NCBI GenBank assembly: GCA_009760885.1
Contig: CM019719.1
Location: forward strand, 37,102,584-37,166,583
Direction: 5' to 3'
Source: Achatina immaculata
Taxonomy: Eukaryota > Mollusca > Gastropoda > Stylommatophora > Achatinidae
DNA: 64,000 nucleotides
Below, piece by piece: positions 1 to 42,691 of the stretch (positions within the stretch are counted from its first letter, which is position 1; each line of letters opens with the position of its first letter). The translations under genes and the position numbers were made by a program. Below the pieces are notes generated by a model that worked only from the letters and a program-made list of their open reading frames with translations, did no database searches and was not told the origin of the DNA.

Positions 1-341
1 CAGTACTGCTACAATCAATGAAAAAATGTTGAAACTATTGTTTAATTTCCCAAAATGGGCTGTACTTTCAAGGAGGTAACTTGTAATTTCACATGAGTAT
101 TATATATAAGTAAATTAAAAAATTTATGCACTTACTCTTGGAACACATCAGTATATCAGTATCCATATCTCACATAACTGAGGTGTAAGATTCAATCAAT
201 GTTTCATATAACTAAAGTGTTAAGATTCAATAAATTATCTTCAGAGGATAAGTGTGAAAAAAATATCTAAACTGATCCCATGGCTTACAACAAGAGCTGC
301 AAAGCTTTAAAAATAAACATATGATTAATATTATTTCTTAC

Positions 342-455
342 CTCATTAGATAATCTGTTTTACTTTTGCCATTTTCTAACTCTGTGATTATGTCACCCTC
401 TGTCACTTCATCATCATCACTATCCAATGTTTCAGCACTCTCTGATCTGGCATCC
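342..455 (-). CDS. Second coding exon of the same minus-strand gene
   Basis: This 114-nt minus-strand exon follows an acceptor (TTTCAG, forward 456-461) and ends at a good donor GTAAGA (forward 336-341). It adds about 38 residues rich in Asp, Glu and Ser, with the core ETLDSDDDEVTEGD, and leaves a split Arg codon. The phase matches exon 1 exactly and both junctions are canonical, which is why I treat it as real coding sequence. It looks like a disordered acidic N-terminal region, so it says little about function. No third exon could be supported in 1-341, so the gene continues off the left edge. Confidence 0.5.
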
Positions 456-1166
456 CTGAAATACATCGTACTGTCATAAACAGTTGTGGAAAGAGACAGA
501 CAAAGTAGACAAAAATTTAAATATAAGGATATGTGCAAGATAACAGACATTCTTAGAATAAGTCATGAGGATACAGAAATTAGAGAACCTGACATTCCAT
601 GGAAAACTCAGTGGAAAAGGAAAGACTGAAAGAAAAATAGCTTACCAAGTTGTCCAGTTGGTTTGGAAAAAAGACAGATTATAAAAACCATATAAAACAA
701 AGAAGTGTGATGAATAAAGTCTGTAACAGATTCTTCTATCAGCAATGAGTATTAAAAAGACTTGGCAAAAGACTATGCGATTTTGTTCAAAGGTGGCCTA
801 TATATTGATATGAAAGCAAAAAAACTGGAAGACAATAGATAGACACACACACACACAGCGCAATATAAATATGGTTTGTTGTTATTACAGCTGATTATGC
901 TGATCACATCTCGAAAGAGTCAATCACGAGTTAAGCTGCTCTATAAGATTTAATGTTCGACACACGCCAGTAATGCTGATGTTCGTCTACTTCCGTAAAG
1001 TTTTCATTGACAAAGTCGCCAAAGATATAATACAAAATATGCAAATCGGTACTAACAGCAGGGCTTGACTGTTTACTTGTGAAAATTATAACTGATTGTA
1101 AAAGATTAACAGAGTGAGCGAAAGTGGTCAATGTCACTTGGATGAGAGAATGGAGTTATTATATAC

Positions 1167-1231
1167 CTTTCATCGTCAGCTGACAGAGCAGGGCGAAGTT
1201 TTCTCGAAAGGCCTAAATCAAGGAAATCCAT
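1167..1231 (-). CDS. First coding exon of unidentified minus-strand gene
   Basis: On the minus strand an ATG at 1231 opens a 65-nt exon encoding MDFLDLGLSRKLRPALSADD and then E plus a split Arg codon. It ends at a donor reading GTATAT (forward 1161-1166). The split codon (AG|G) joins in phase to the exon at 342-455. The start was chosen because it is the first ATG of the open frame and follows an A-rich leader. I do not recognise the family; the leading D-F-L-D-L-G-L and the following acidic stretch are the only visible traits. The gene is divergent from the TMEM184-like gene, so the two may share the intergenic region as a promoter. Only the N-terminus lies in the window. Confidence 0.5.
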
Positions 1232-2150
1232 TTTTTTTGGTATGAGATAAACCAATTAAGAATTTCTGTGTGACTGTTTCGCGCAGAATGCTACATCACA
1301 AAGCCGAACTCCTGCCATTTCGTTGCTGTTTTTTTTTTTTCCCTTGTTGCCATATACACAAAACGAGACCGCAACGACTGTTATACTCAAATATTACTGG
1401 CTATAAATAAATTAATGCGGAAGTGTAGTTTATCAAAATTGATGCATTTTCTACATCTTTATAGTCAAGTGAATTAACATTAAAATTTACTCATGATAAT
1501 TTACTTTGTCACCACAGTAATTTATTATGTGTAATTTAGAATCTATAAGTATCAGTAATTTCGGGGGCCAATAATTTGGCTATATTTCTTGTAATATCAA
1601 CGAAACAAATAATATTTTCGTGCTATTTTTAGACGGACTCGTGACGATTCATTTCAGTAGTCATCAGTCATGTAATTTTCTGAATATTGGAAAGCATATG
1701 TGACTAGAAATGAAGTAATAACTTTTGCAATACTGTATTCAGAGTGTAGACAATAGTCAGCTGTATCATCCAAGTTGTAATTACCAATGATAATTCATTC
1801 GTGATTCTCACTTCCAATGCACTTTTCACTGAACGTCACTTCCGCAATCGGTATTTTTGTATTCATAACAGGACCTGGACTGACAAGTATGTAGATTGTC
1901 TTCATTTACTCTAGCTCTGTAAACCATCGCTGTGTTTCTCACTATAATATCTTATGTTCTTTATAGTTTGGTTTCATGATGTAACATTGTTGTGATTGTC
2001 CTTACTCAGTGTAAGCATTCTGAGTGATGTTATGCTTTACGGATTTTGTTTTGGAAACTGACCACTGTTAAAAGTGATTAATTAGGAGGGGCTCGTGTCT
2101 TCACAACTGAAGTCAATCTCTACTCATTATCCTTTTATAACGGAAGCGAG
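1232..2150. other. Divergent intergenic region / candidate promoter
   Basis: No coding sequence is supported. The segment begins at the start codon of the minus-strand gene and runs toward the plus-strand TMEM184-like gene. A small patch near 1280-1330 (around TTTCGCGCAG) carries more CpG than its surroundings. No TATA box could be assigned. A leader exon of the plus gene may lie between here and 5416 but cannot be picked out by eye. Confidence 0.3.
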
Positions 2151-2210
2151 CTTTACATTCTGTATTGCAGAAGCTTTGAATCTGACGTACTATTAAACCT
2201 ACAATGTGTA

Positions 2211-2437
2211 TCTCTCTCTCTCTCTCTCTGAACCTTAAGTGCCCAGGGCACATGGGGCTTCCGCAAGGGTTTTCCACAAATGCCTGTCCTTCGCCTTTTT
2301 TTTTTTTTTTGCTCTTGCCCGGTGAGCCCTCTATTGCTCAACATCCTTTCTGTTGTTCTTCTCCATGTCTCTTTTGGTCTACCCTTACTTCTGTTCCCCT
2401 GTGGTGTCCATCTTAGTGCTATTTTTGGTAGTGAGTT
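2211..2437 (-). mobile_element. L-B LINE, 3' end fragment
   Basis: Minus-strand 3' end of the L-B family. The (GA)n tail (forward TC run at 2211-2229) is followed by the conserved GAACCTTAAGTGCCCAGGGC block seen also at 9340-9370, 26490-26510 and 42688-42710. Homology to the better copy at 42653-44261 stops near 2437, so it is 5' truncated. A T-rich slippage run at 2297-2311 breaks the frame. Confidence 0.85.
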
Positions 2438-2689
2438 GTATATAATTTTTAAAAAAATGGAAATGAAATATAAGGGACAACATGAAACGTTAATATACGT
2501 TTCTGCCTGCCAAAGATTGCAGTTCTATGCGAGAGAATGCTTCAGTAATGTTTTATATTTCTGTCTTTTTTGTGATTAAAAAAATTGTTTATTTGTTTGT
2601 GTGATCTCTCTGTAACTGGGAGTTGTTGTTCTTCACAGCCGATGCTGTAGAGGTGTTGAGGCAACATCGTACTGGCATGTGAGTGGGTT

Positions 2690-2935
2690 ATGGCAGCTAT
2701 TTTTTTCAGTCCTGGAGTACAGCTAAAAAGCAGGAGGTGTACAAAGCTTCTTTAACGGACTCCACCATGGTGGGGACTATGGCAATCCCTGCCCCGTTAG
2801 CCAGGCTAGGCCTGTTACTAGGGATACCACAGAGAGATGGGGCAGGGTCTTGATCAGCTATGGGTTGCTAACCCTGACACTAGCATATCAGCTATGGGTC
2901 GCTGATAGCCTCATCGGACAGGTGCCTTTGCTCCT
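2690..2935 (+). repeat. Short interspersed repeat, copy 1 (plus)
   Basis: The core at about 2731-2870 (motif CAAAGCTTCTTTAACGGACT, then a GCCAGGCTAGGC motif and GGGGCAGGGTCTT) matches in inverted orientation a segment at 5863-5995. Two diverged copies in opposite orientation indicate a dispersed repeat of about 200 bp. No coding potential and no clear A or B box were found, so SINE versus MITE is undecided. Confidence 0.6.
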
Positions 2936-3389
2936 CCCCCCTCCCCCCCCCCACTTTAAAAAAAAAATGAAGATGATTATATCTTGACTCTCAGGAGAGA
3001 AAGTTCTATAATTTCAGATTGTTTTGTTTAGTAGTATTGCTCTTAGGACTGTTGAGTTAGTGCACCAAACCTCTCAGTTCTCCTGTTCACCAACACCTGC
3101 ATAAATGGTACATTAGTAGTGATTCCACAGACATTACCTCTGACCCTGGTGCCAGTTTTCTTTCTTTTTTTTTTTTTCTGTCCGATTCAGTCATAAATGA
3201 TACATTTCTGCTGACTGACTGTACCCACAGTTGCTTCAGACCAGACAAATTCTTCTGTACAATGCTCTGCTTTTTCTAATCTTTGGCTCTTGTGCTTGCT
3301 GTCATGAAATTTAACAGTGAAAACCAAGAATCTCAGTCAAACAAATTTGTGAATGTCTTTTTTAAAAAAAAGAAAACTAAAAAAAAACA
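2936..3389. other. Low-complexity intergenic stretch
   Basis: C-run and A/T-run sequence, including poly-C at about 2938-2952 and T runs near 3165-3177. No gene or recognisable repeat was seen. Confidence 0.4.
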
Positions 3390-4192
3390 TTGAGTCTCAC
3401 GAATTTCATCACTTCTCTCACATTTTTGGATGAGCATTTGTACATTTCTTTAAAAAAAAACATTTTTTTTTCTACCCAGATATTGTCTGTCATCTTTAAT
3501 TTATTTAGTTTTCTGAAAGTACATAATTCTTGGTCAGAAAACTTGACAAAGATCAAGCACAAAGCACCTAATCACTACAAACGTATTAGAATACTGCCTC
3601 TTAAGAACAGGTTCCTCTTTAACAAAGCCAAGTTGGTACATGAAATTCTTTCACAGCATGCTCCGCCTTATCTTTGGGACATGTTTAGATTTAGCCCTAA
3701 GTGTAACCAACACTTAAACAACATATGTCTTTCAAAACCTAGACTTGATCTTTGCAAGAAAAGCTTTACTTATTCATCTGCTCATCTTTGGAATATCGTC
3801 CCATCCTATATAAAAAACATAAACTATACTCCATCCAACAACTACAAACTCTTCCAGTATCTATTTGATGTCGATTACATGCCTGCATGATTCACAAAAG
3901 TTATTCTAGACTGCTCTTGCAGACATTGAATTGTGTTACCTTCTGTTGTCATTTATATATATATATATATGTAATTAGTTTCTGTATTGAGTGCATGGAT
4001 AAGAGTGAAATGTGAATGTTATACTTTAGTTTTATGTCCCTCAGCTTTCCAGTGTTAGTTACGCTGGTTATATGAGCAGAATATTTGTAGAATGTCTGGA
4101 ACAGAGTGAAAGTTGTATGATAAAGGGCAGAATGTCAGATGGGTCTGTGTGCCCAATTCCTAACCTTTTGGAAATAAAGATCAATCAATCAG
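3390..4192 (+). mobile_element. L-E LINE, CR1/jockey-like 3' end
   Basis: The open frame 3390-3890 ends in a typical LINE ORF2 C-terminus: a basic stretch, KAKLVHEILSQHAPPYLWDM, then a SSAHLWNIVPSYIKNI motif and a short tail ending at 3890. This S-x-LWN-x-(L/V)P-x-x-I pattern closes the RT protein of CR1/L2/jockey-type elements. A roughly 300-nt 3' UTR follows and ends in AATAAAG with an (ATCA)n tail at about 4175-4192. The upstream part of the open frame (3390-3540) is AT-rich and may be flank. The element is 5' truncated and old. Confidence 0.7.
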
Positions 4193-4659
4193 TCTCCAGA
4201 TAAAGCATATTTCATTTACTTTTCAGTTTTATTGTTAGTTCCTTTATTAGTGAAATATAAAAATGACTGCTGGGAAAAGTGCATAGTTAACAAGGCTAGA
4301 CAGAACTGACCATGTTCTTATCAACCTGTGGTATTCTCTGACTCCTGTATTTTTGTATTCACCAATATCACATAACATTCAGTACTATAAATAAAGAATT
4401 TTGTGAGACAAAAGTCACTGAACATATAAAAAATAATACTGTAAGATTGGTGTAATTACATAAGAGACACTGTATTCTTTAGGTTGAATTTTCTTTAAAA
4501 AGTGATACTTGCTTTTGTACCTGTGATGTATATTTATGCAGCTGATCATTTGATAATAAAATCTGCCTGAATACTAACCAGTAGCAAGAGTTATGTTATT
4601 TATTAGCAAATTTGATCAAACATTGGGCAGTTTCTAAGTAAGGTAGGCAAAATTCCCGT

Positions 4660-4925
4660 TTCCTTGCCATTAAGGCATATTTGGGGAATATGGTGTTAGG
4701 CCCGTTTTTTCCACGACCTTCGGTACATGAAAGTGTGATGTGGTCAGTATCACGCCTGGCCACTTTATCTTCCCAGATTTCTCTGGTACCCTATTTCCGA
4801 GGCTGGGTGAATGCTGGGGCTGCATTGGGCTGAAAAAAAAAATCCAGCTCGGCTGGGAATACGAACCCTCAACCATTTGGTTGCTAGACAAGTGCCCTAA
4901 CCACTATGCTAGCCAGTCCCCTGGC
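4660..4925 (-). repeat. tRNA-derived SINE, copy 1 (minus)
   Basis: Read on the minus strand, the head has an A-box-like TAGCATAGTGG (forward 4905-4917) and a B-box-like GGTTCGTATTCC (forward about 4857-4868), spaced as in a tRNA promoter. The distal part carries the core GACCACATCACACTTTCATG, shared with copies at 6180-6412, 11045-11285 and 55950-56158. Pol III transcription is inferred from the boxes. Confidence 0.75.
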
Positions 4926-5416
4926 AGTTTCTAATGCAGTTGTTGATTTCATGGCTTGTGTAGACTGTACAGACTGTGCTGGCATGGCCATGTCCCCGTC
5001 AAATGGAAGGTGATTGCAGACATAAAGATGTCTTTTACAGACAGATAAAATACAGCAAAATAGCACTTGGACATCCACAAATGTAGTTCAGAGATGTGCA
5101 GATAAAATATGCATTTTCTGTGGGCACAAAATTCAGAGAGAGAGTACGTGCCACTGATAAATCCCAAGTGGAAATGCATGCTGAATCGTCAACATAGAAA
5201 AGATGAAGAGAAATTCTTGCAGTATGCAGTAGAGAAGATTGTGAATATTTTAAAGGAAGAATATAACATAGCAAAAAAAAAAGAGGAAAATTTCTTTGTG
5301 ACTCCCTGTAGCCTCATATATTATGCAAGTACCTGATTAGGAAATATGGATTAATGTTATTATTTTCACCAAAAAAGTCTGTCATCTTATTTTTTTTTTT
5401 ATATTGATAATTTCAG

Positions 5417-5444
5417 ATCACTTATGATGACTTAAGGTACAGTC
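5417..5444 (+). promoter_or_regulatory. 5' UTR end of TMEM184-like mRNA, with a three-codon uORF
   Basis: The coding exon appears to begin after an acceptor (AATTTCAG, ending at 5416). The 28-nt leader before the main start holds ATG ATG ACT TAA at 5424-5435, a minimal upstream ORF ending 9 nt before the main ATG. The main start context is GTCATGG, with G at -3 and +4, a favourable Kozak context. Repression of translation by the uORF is inference. Confidence 0.5.
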
Positions 5445-36274
<30,830 letters not shown>

Positions 36275-38100
36275 TGTCTTTTATGTTTCGTTTGTTCAGC
36301 ATGTTTTGTTGCCGCGCCACCCCCTTTCCCCCCCACCCCCTTTTTTTTGTCTTTATTCATCACAGATTTCTATACTTCAGTTTACCTGTCCATATAGTTT
36401 TTGTTATAAGTCTCTCAAGCAAGATTTCACTTTTTTGTTGATTTTGCTGAGTTAGCCCCTACTGTCTACATCTGTACTGTTGCCAGCTCTATCTATTGTG
36501 TTCGTATGTTACTAGTGTTAAATTCTCAGTTCTTTTATCTGGTTGTTGACATACTTTATTAACTATGGTTGTGATGGTACTGAGGGTCCATTTTGTACAG
36601 CCACCAGCTCTCTTTATTTTTTATATATATATATTTATATATAAATCTTGGGTCAGTAGCATTTTCATCATCAATAGTACAGTAAGAACTAACACATATC
36701 ACATACTCTAAGGTTTAACATACATTTTAATGGGTATATAGTGTAAATAGCTTACGTATGCAAGTGATGCTTGTGTGTATGCATATGTGCATTTGGATGT
36801 CTATATGGTCTGTATGTGTATTTATGTATAATACAGATGCATAAATTGTCCTAAAATGTACACACATTTTGAATGCTCAGAAATTATGTATAAAATGAAG
36901 ACACAAAACAGGTGATCACAGCAGTCTGCAGATATGTTCCACGTGATCAAAACATGGCTAGGGTTGTCCTGTACTGCCACTAACAAAAATAAAACAGCAT
37001 AGTCTCTGTGAGCATTTTATGCTCTTCCATCTGCTCTTCTGCTGGCCAGCCATGTTGTCCTGTAAGCACTTTAAAAGCCTAGTTTGTTTCAAAGACTAGG
37101 GTCCTGTCCTAGAGCAAAGAACTGTCATCCAACCAGACAAGATCTTTATAGAATGCTGTACAGGCATTGTTTGTCTGTTGTGCTAAATAATACTTGTATA
37201 GTCTGTGTTTATACCTAAGCTGTGAGCATCTACCATTTCTGGTAGTGTCCCTTATGTGGGACTGAACTTTGATATCATATTTTTCCTTAATTCACTGACT
37301 GTTGTGTGCATGCATAACAATCCAGTGTGCCTTGCCTTGCAGGCAGTTATTCTGCATTTTCACAGGATGTTTTTTGTTTTTTTTTTCAACACAAATGTTT
37401 TGAATACCAGATTCTACAACTGGGTCGACAAGAGATCACCAGAAACAGGCCATGATGAACCTGTGACTTTGTGAGAAGATGGGGGTCGCTGTCATCTTGC
37501 CTACTTTTGTCTCCCCCTTCCCCCCAAATTATAGTTGTTTTTCTGGAACAGACCTTATATGTGTGTTTGGGAGAGGCATATGTATATTTACATAATTATT
37601 TTTGTATGTGTGCAAATATGCATACATAAATACACACAAATATTAATGCAGACAGTTGTAGGTTTTGTTCATCATATCCTCCACTATTTCATTCAGTCAG
37701 TCTTTCAAGCATGTTCAGTTTTGTGCACAGCCCCCACTTACTTCAGCTTTGGCCAGCTTGATGTGATATCATTTTGTTGCCTCTAGTCCAGGAGTCATCA
37801 GATTATTGTCATGTCGGTTACATCTGTTCAAGCACTCTTAAACCAGAAGTAGTAAATAATGTAATGAGGTAAACGAGTGTTACACTTTTCAGCTGCTGCG
37901 CATCACTGGGTGTTAAATCTTTGTCCTATGACACTGTCTCCAGAGCTGGCAAGTGTAATTGGTCAAGACCCAGTCTATTGTTGCTCATTTAACCAGGTTG
38001 CTGTGTTGCTTCATCTGGATCAGAGGAATTCTGTATCAGTGTATTCTGCATGGAGGTAGAGCCAGCTAATATCCACATCTCCAAAAAGTGGAATAAAGCT
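36275..38100 (+). other. Probable 3' UTR of the TMEM184-like gene
   Basis: No coding signal. Candidate polyadenylation signals AATAAA at 36988-36993 and 38092-38097. The true end cannot be fixed without transcripts; vertebrate TMEM184B also has a long 3' UTR. Confidence 0.5.
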
Positions 38101-41100
38101 GCCATCTCACAAATGATGGTCTTGATTTGATGCCTATTTTCATTGTTTGCTGTGATACACCTGAAGTTTCGTGTTTCTGGTAAGAGTGCTGAAATGATCT
38201 GATTTTTGTCACATAATCAGCTTCTGTTTCATGCATTCATACATACACACATGTGGGAGTATGAACCCATACTGTGGGACTAAGTTGTTAAATGTAGAAT
38301 TTCATAGAATTTCTTCATGTGTGGCACTACTTTATTTGGTATACTTTATTTTAAGTATTTATAATAAATGTATTGTTTTCAGATACACTGATTCAGATTC
38401 AGATTTTTAACATTCAAAGTTTATCTGAGCTGCAGAAGATATGCGTAAGTCAAACTTGACCTGTCTCGTTTCTTTACCCTGCTTTTTTTGAGGTATGTTG
38501 CCTGCTGCACCATCTGTGACATGCCACTCATGGACAGAAACAATGAGACTGGAAGTGATTTACTTCTGTTTTGTCAGTCTCACTTGTAACATTGTTCTGC
38601 TCACGTTGAATTTTGATGCATGTTGGAAGCATCATGATGTTTTGCATATATGAGATCTCAGTTTGTGATAATTAAGTTTTGTGATTTCTTATTCTTGTGC
38701 TGCCAAAAGAACTGTGTTTCAGCTCATATCTCCCAAAGAAGATTCTATGCTGTTATGCTTCATTTTTTTTTTTTTTTTTCATGTTAATTTATTGAGCTCT
38801 GAATTCTTGTTATATTGTTTGATATTTTCAGTGTAAGGAGGAACATTACTTGAAAGCGTTCTTTTTTCAGTAAAGTGTGGTAGTTCTCATAGTATTATTG
38901 CACTGTCTTTGACATTTCACTATACAGCAGTGTAGTTAGGGTTTATTTTGGCAGTGATATCTAGTACAACATAGCACTTCATAGTGTTGGTATCATTCAA
39001 ACTAGGTGTGTGTAACACAGCAGTTCAGTAAAGCATAAAATATCACTATAGCATAGCGCATAAAGTCAGATGAAGAGAATTTGTGTAGTCCAGCCTAGTA
39101 TAGTTCATTACTGCACAAGCATAGTAATTATGTAGATGGTACATGTTCATAGCAGTGCAAAGTTTGTTGTAGCAGTTCAAGTCTAAAGTGATTGTAGGAT
39201 ATAGTTCTGAGAGTACAGGCAAAGTTCAGCATTAAGAAAGTCATGAAGATTATAAAAGTACTAAAATAATTAAGAATTTCAATAATTTCCAGACAAGCAG
39301 ATCACATAAGTAAGAAGAAAAGAAAATTATATAAACTTTGAACCCTGAACTTTTTTATTTTCAAAGGATTATGAAGAAAACAAGTAGTATCAAAATGCAA
39401 AGTGTATAAAACAAGAAATCTCTAGTGCCATAGTTCACATACAGTTCCTTCTACATGTTATTATTTGAAATGGGGTTTTTTTTTTTTTTTTTTGCTGTTT
39501 TATCATTTTTACTTAAAGAACTTCTTTATTTGTGCTGGAAACAATTTAGCTTTTATTTGCATTTTAAAGAAAAAAACAGAAATTCCAGAAATATTGTCAG
39601 TTTTAGCTATAATACTTTGGCTTTGAATGCTTATTTATCAATGCATGTATTATTTTTTGCCTTGAAAGCATATTTAAATAGTGGAACCTCTTGCAATTTT
39701 GTTTTAAGCCTAGGCTTTTCAAGTTAAAATTTTGCTTGGTTGAAAGGGTTTTAAATGTTGATGAGGTGTTTAAAAATATCAGTGAGCACTAGAATGTATA
39801 GAATTTCCTGTTGATTTGTGGAAATTATGGAAACATTGTTTCTTGTGAGCAGTGTCAGTTAATTGTTGTGTCGGCATTGGTCTTTTTTGTTAACTGACCT
39901 AGAGGACAGCATGACATCCAAGAGTTAGTTTATGTGTTGTCTTAGTATTGATGTTAGCATTGATATTGTCAAACCTCATGTGTCATACTTTTTAAAAATT
40001 CAAATATATAAGTGAAGTATATCATGGATGTGTAACTTTTCACCTCATACATCAAGACATTGCCATTTCCCAGATATGTAATTTTTCACACCTCTGCCAT
40101 ACTGCAGTCTTCACTGTCAGTTATCATACATTTGTCATTTCCCTTCATAGTAAAGATTTTATCACAACTAATACAGTACCAAATGTGTTATTTTTCCACT
40201 TCAGAGTCAGATCTGTAGTATGTTTCTTATATACATTACATCTGAACATGTTTCTCATATGTTAAAATTTGGGACTTCCATAACAGTCAGAAAACAAGAC
40301 ATTTATATCTGTAAACATTTGATATGTTCTAGATACATCAAACTTCTTCACAAGTATTTTACCATTTATTTGTTCACTGGTAGCATCATGTATTATTTAT
40401 CACTTCTCCACCAGCAGCATGGGCCATGCATTTACCATCCACCTGCATGTTTCATACTGTCACTGTTACCCATGCTTTGAATATTGTTTTTGTTTTTTTT
40501 TTCCCAGAATGACATGTGCTAATCATCCAGTCATGCTTGTATTTGCTCATCATTCAATCATGCTTGTGTCTGATTTGTGTTCATCATCCAATCATGCTTG
40601 TATTTGATATGTGCTCATCATCCAAACATATGCATGCGTTAATACTTGTGATCTCATTTTATCGTAAGTTTTGGATACTACTTAACAAACTCACTTAAGT
40701 GCTGTTGTATTTTAAGCATGATGTGTTTTGTGGAAAAACCTCTTTTGAAGTACCTTTACTGATCATGAACAAAAAGTATAGTTTTATTTGGACTTTATTA
40801 GCAGCCATGTCATGTTACTTACACATTTTTCAACTTTTGATCATCTGGACTTTATTGTCTTGATTGCTATAATTTTTTTTTTGGTGGTGAATTTGTAAAT
40901 AAGAGAATAAAATATATACCAAGTATAAAACTTAAAACTTCTGTCCTAATGTATAATCATATATTCTGGTGTTTCTCTTTTTTAACTAAGATGTTAAACT
41001 GCCAGTTTTTCTTTCTGAAAGAACATGTGCCCATTTCATCATTTTGTAGCAAATTACCTCCAGAACAATTTAAAAAAGAAAAGCTTAGTTTTATGTAGGT

Positions 41101-41311
41101 TTTATGTATTTGTATTCAGACTGCAGGGAAAAGGTTTGCATGCTGCATTATAATAAAAGGCTGTATAGTGTAGAGTAAGCATATGGGCATTTTGAACACA
41201 GATGAATGTGTCTGCACAGTGCTATGATTTAGACATAACAAATGAGTGTTTATGACAGTACTGAAACCTTGTATCTAAGCACAAATGTTTGGAGAAAAAT
41301 TAAACCCATGA
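38101..41311. other. Unassigned AT-rich downstream region
   Basis: No gene seen. Contains a T run at 39476-39493 and a short tandem repeat (40515-40625, CATCCARTCATGCTTGT motif, three units). It may be extended 3' UTR. Confidence 0.4.
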
Positions 41312-41325
41312 ATATGAATAAATAT

Positions 41326-41553
41326 TTTGGACACATTAAACGTCATGATAATCTAGAGAAGACCGTCTTGGAAGGGTACATAATGGGAAAAAGAAAGAGA
41401 GGAAGACCAAGGCGAAGATGGCTTCAAGACATCATTGATGATCTGCAAATGGATGCATCAGCAGCAGGCCGTCTTGCTCACAACCAAGAGGCCTACAGGA
41501 GTCTGTTAGGGAGGCAAAGTTCTGCAAGGGACATGCAAATGAATGAACGAATG
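41326..41553 (+). mobile_element. L-C LINE, short 3' insertion
   Basis: Encodes the L-C C-terminus FGHIKRHDNLEKTVLEGYIM, GKRKRGRPRRRWLQDIIDDL and QMDASAAGRLAHNQEAYRS, then an (AATG)n tail. Flanked by a 14-bp near-perfect direct repeat, ATATGAATAAATAT at 41312-41325 and ATATGAAGAAATAT at 41554-41567. Confidence 0.92.
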
Positions 41554-42059
41554 ATATGAAGAAATATCAGTGAGATAGGTAAAAGGATATGGACTTTCAA
41601 ATGTGTTTGGTTATTTATAATGTATTGCTAAGATCAGCACATTGTATATAGATACATATATTAGAAGAGATCATAGGGCCAAAGTTCAGGTGTTGCCTTT
41701 TTACACAAATAATCTAAGGCTAATATCAGAACATAGTATGTAGGTATGGTTATTTGCTGAGATTACAAGGCTGAAGTCTGTATTTTGTAATAGCACATAA
41801 ATATTTGTTTAGGCTGTACAGCAAAGCTGACATTTAAGAAAACATACATATTTTAATTCCAAGATCTGAGATCTTTTTTAACATAACCAAGATCTTTATA
41901 TGTAAAAGAACTAATTACTCCAGATTCAAAACTAAGATCTGAACATTATTGCTACAGTTCTAAGCATTTGATTTTGTGATTGGAGACAATAGCATTTACT
42001 GAAATCACGCATATATATATATATAAAATCTAATATAATCTAATCTAAAGTAAAAATAA

Positions 42060-42648
42060 AGGTCTCAGCCTGAACAAAAAGAAGACTGAAGAGATGGTCA
42101 TCTCAAAGACAAGAATGCCACCAAAATGTAGCATTACCATCGATGGCACAAATCTGAAACAAGTTGATAGATTTAAGTACTTAGGAACAATTATAACAGC
42201 TGATGGGAAATGTCACAATGAAATAAAAAGCAGATGTGCTCAGGCCATCCAGAAAATAAGAAACATCTTGTGCATCAGATCCATATCAATGGAAACAAGA
42301 TTCAGAGTACTTAAATGTTACATCGAGCCAATTCTGTTTTATGATTGTGAAGCATGATCTATGAATAAGAGAGCACGACGAGGAATGGAGGCCATGGAAG
42401 TGTGGTTTATAAGAAGGATGTTGAAGGTGCCATGGACATCAAGAAAAACCAATGAAGAAGTCTTAAGAGAGATGGAGTTAAAAAGCAAATTATAGCAAAG
42501 ATATTAAGGCAGACAAGTGAGATTTCTAGGACATTTCCTGAGAAGAGGAAAATTGGAACACACTGTAGCAATTGAAGAAAGAAGAGACAGAGAGAGAAGT
42601 TACTGGATGGGCTGTCAGTGTGGCTAGGAAGAAAGTCACTGGTAGATC

Positions 42649-42652
<4 letters not shown>
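42060..42652 (+). mobile_element. L-A LINE, left piece (interrupted)
   Basis: Encodes MVISKTRMPPKCSITIDGTN, LKQVDRFKYLGTIITADGKC, then the GRRRDREKLLDGLSVWLGRK region with shifts. The C-terminus resumes at 44268 beyond an L-B insertion. Confidence 0.85.

Positions 42653-42691
<39 letters not shown>

Noticed and set aside
37256..37474. Possible alternative last exon ending in HDEPVTL after a pyrimidine tract and CCAG
   Set aside because: The phase does not fit a sensible continuation from exon 7, and it has no recognisable homology; most likely 3' UTR.
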